6,601 nucleotides of DNA. Source: Candidatus Poseidoniaceae archaeon. GTDB lineage: Archaea > Thermoplasmatota > Poseidoniia > Poseidoniales > Poseidoniaceae. The stretch is taken from assembly GCA_022425185.1 (NCBI GenBank), contig JAKMFY010000229.1:1-6601 (forward strand). The letters run 5' to 3'. The position numbers and the translations under genes were made by a program. The notes under the pieces were generated by a model that saw nothing but the letters and a program-made list of their open reading frames with translations, was not told the origin of the DNA and made no database searches. This document shows positions 5,767 through 6,601 of the stretch, in pieces (position 1 is the first letter of the stretch; each line of letters starts with the position of its first letter).

Positions 5767-6243
5767 ATGGCAAGCCTTAATCGACGAAAATCAAGCAATA
5801 GCGTACGGAAGCAGTCTGGTAAAAATAGACTCGATGTTCGTAAACTTACGTGTGAAGAGGTTATGCAAAAACCTCGAGCAGTACGTTCAACTGCTTCAAT
5901 GGCAGATGTCCTTGAAGCAATGACGATGAAGGAGTTGGATCATCTCTTCATCGTTAATCGTGATGGGGTTCCCATGGGGCGTATTCATGCCATTGATGTC
6001 CTGAAACTCATCTCAAGAAAGACTGTTAATCGTTCAATTGCTTGGATGCATGGTATTGAGGCTAAACAACTGGTTAACCTTCCTCCATTGACAGTACGTC
6101 TCGAAACACCTCTTCTCAAAGCAGGTGCGCTTATGCTAACTCACGACTTGAATCAAATTGCAGTCGTCAATGATGACGGTGTGCTTGCTGGTGTTGTCAG
6201 CCATAGTACAATCGCTCGACATCTGCCAAAGTTCGTACTCTGA
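5767..6243 (+). CDS. Tandem CBS-domain protein
   Basis: A 158-residue soluble protein made almost entirely of a CBS pair (Bateman module), which typically binds AMP, ATP, S-adenosylmethionine or related ligands and regulates a partner. The first repeat covers about 27-84: VRKLTCEEVM, then STASMADVLEAMTMKELDHL and FIVNRDGVPMGRIHAIDVLKL. The second covers about 100-155: VRLETPLLKAGALMLTHDLN, then IAVVNDDGVLAGVVSHSTIAR. Both end in the usual D-G-x-x-x-G-x-[IV] turn plus helix. A basic N-terminal tail (about residues 5-21, RRKSSNSVRKQSGKNR) precedes them and might touch nucleic acid or membrane; that is inference. The ATG at 5767 has a purine-rich upstream stretch (AAGGGTAGGAT). There is no attached catalytic or DNA-binding domain, so its target is unknown. 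Its stop directly abuts the stop of the convergent membrane gene. Confidence 0.85.
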   Translation: MASLNRRKSSNSVRKQSGKNRLDVRKLTCEEVMQKPRAVRSTASMADVLEAMTMKELDHLFIVNRDGVPMGRIHAIDVLKLISRKTVNRSIAWMHGIEAKQLVNLPPLTVRLETPLLKAGALMLTHDLNQIAVVNDDGVLAGVVSHSTIARHLPKFVL

Positions 6244-6246
6244 TCA
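6241..6246. other. TGATCA palindrome holding two abutting stop codons
   Basis: The plus-strand TGA of the CBS gene (6241-6243) is followed at once by TCA, the reverse complement of the membrane gene's TGA (6244-6246). Together they form one six-base palindrome. No terminator fits between the genes, so transcripts must end inside the opposite coding region. Confidence 0.8.
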
Positions 6247-6601
6247 AATGCCCCAGTAGCGCTCAGATTGGGCTTGCTTGGCTTTCAATCCCTTGACAAT
6301 GGTCATTGTAAGCCATAGAGCGACAATCCATGCAAGAGGTACTGAGAGTGTGTCAGCGATATTTGTGACGTTAAATTCGTAATCATTTCCATTCAAGATA
6401 TCGATTGCGATTTGAAGAGCGGTGTTGACGAACGAGTAAACAACCATACCAAAGATGCTCAAAACGAGCAACTGACCCGAGAAACTTCCACGTTTCAATC
6501 GCAGTAGCATGAACCCAGCTGTTGAAGTCAGGAAGGCAATAACAATCCATGCCAGGGATGAGTTTGCAACTTGCATCCAAAGAATCGATGTTGTCTCTGT
6601 A
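6244..6601 (-). CDS. Small three-helix membrane protein, probably truncated by the window edge
   Basis: An integral membrane protein of unknown function. From the ATG at 6576 it has 110 residues with hydrophobic segments at about 8-26, 34-58 and 74-96. LRLKRG after the first helix and KGLKAKQ after the third suggest that both loops face the cytoplasm, giving N-out, C-in topology. The frame stays open beyond 6576 to the right edge (reading TETTSILW before the methionine). The true start may therefore lie outside the window, or the ATG at 6576 may be correct; the sequence here cannot decide. I recognise no family. It is convergent with the CBS gene with no intergenic base between the two stops. 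Confidence 0.65.
   Translation of the reverse strand, partial: TETTSILWMQVANSSLAWIVIAFLTSTAGFMLLRLKRGSFSGQLLVLSIFGMVVYSFVNTALQIAIDILNGNDYEFNVTNIADTLSVPLAWIVALWLTMTIVKGLKAKQAQSERYWGI

Noticed and set aside
5642..5923. 93-codon plus-strand ORF spanning the intergenic region and the start of the CBS gene
   Set aside because: Its second half overlaps the clear CBS frame, its product looks random, and the CBS gene explains the region better.
1..6601. Mobile element, CRISPR array, tRNA/rRNA or defence system
   Set aside because: I found no transposase or integrase signatures, regular repeats, tRNA-like cloverleaf or rRNA segments; the genes are metabolic, membrane and glycan related.

Overview
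This 6.6 kb window is densely coding, moderate in G+C (roughly 45% by eye), and looks like a chromosomal piece of a free-living prokaryote, most likely an archaeon. The main clue is the first gene. Its C-terminal half matches cysteate synthase, a threonine-synthase paralogue best known from coenzyme M-making methanogens. Small zinc-ribbon, tandem-CBS and short membrane proteins, archaeal-type promoter candidates and purine-rich ribosome binding sites fit a marine Thermoplasmatota (Marine Group II-like) genome. That taxonomic guess is inference; no rRNA or other decisive marker is present.

Layout. 2-547 (+): 3' part of a cysteate synthase gene, cut by the window edge. 582-977 (-): four-helix membrane protein, convergent with it. 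978-1146: divergent intergenic region. 1147-2625 (+): polytopic MOP-superfamily (Wzx-like) polysaccharide flippase. 5617-2543 (-): a four-gene co-directional run, in transcription order a zinc-ribbon protein, a tryptophan-rich protein of unknown function, ribulose-phosphate 3-epimerase (rpe), and a GT4 glycosyltransferase. The last of these overlaps the flippase tail by 83 bp, convergently. 5618-5766: second divergent intergenic region. 5767-6243 (+): tandem CBS-domain protein. 6244-6601 (-): three-helix membrane protein, probably cut by the right edge. Its stop codon abuts the CBS stop exactly, in the palindrome TGATCA.

How the genes may work together. The flippase and the glycosyltransferase point to assembly and export of a lipid-linked surface glycan or N-glycan, although they are convergent rather than in one operon. 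Rpe belongs to pentose-phosphate interconversion. Cysteate synthase would make L-cysteate from phosphoserine and sulfite, the entry to coenzyme M in methanogens and to other sulfonates elsewhere. The CBS protein is a likely adenine-nucleotide sensor. The unknown gene upstream of rpe is the least explained item. I see no RNA gene, mobile element, CRISPR array or defence system, and no gene-free stretch over 300 bases.
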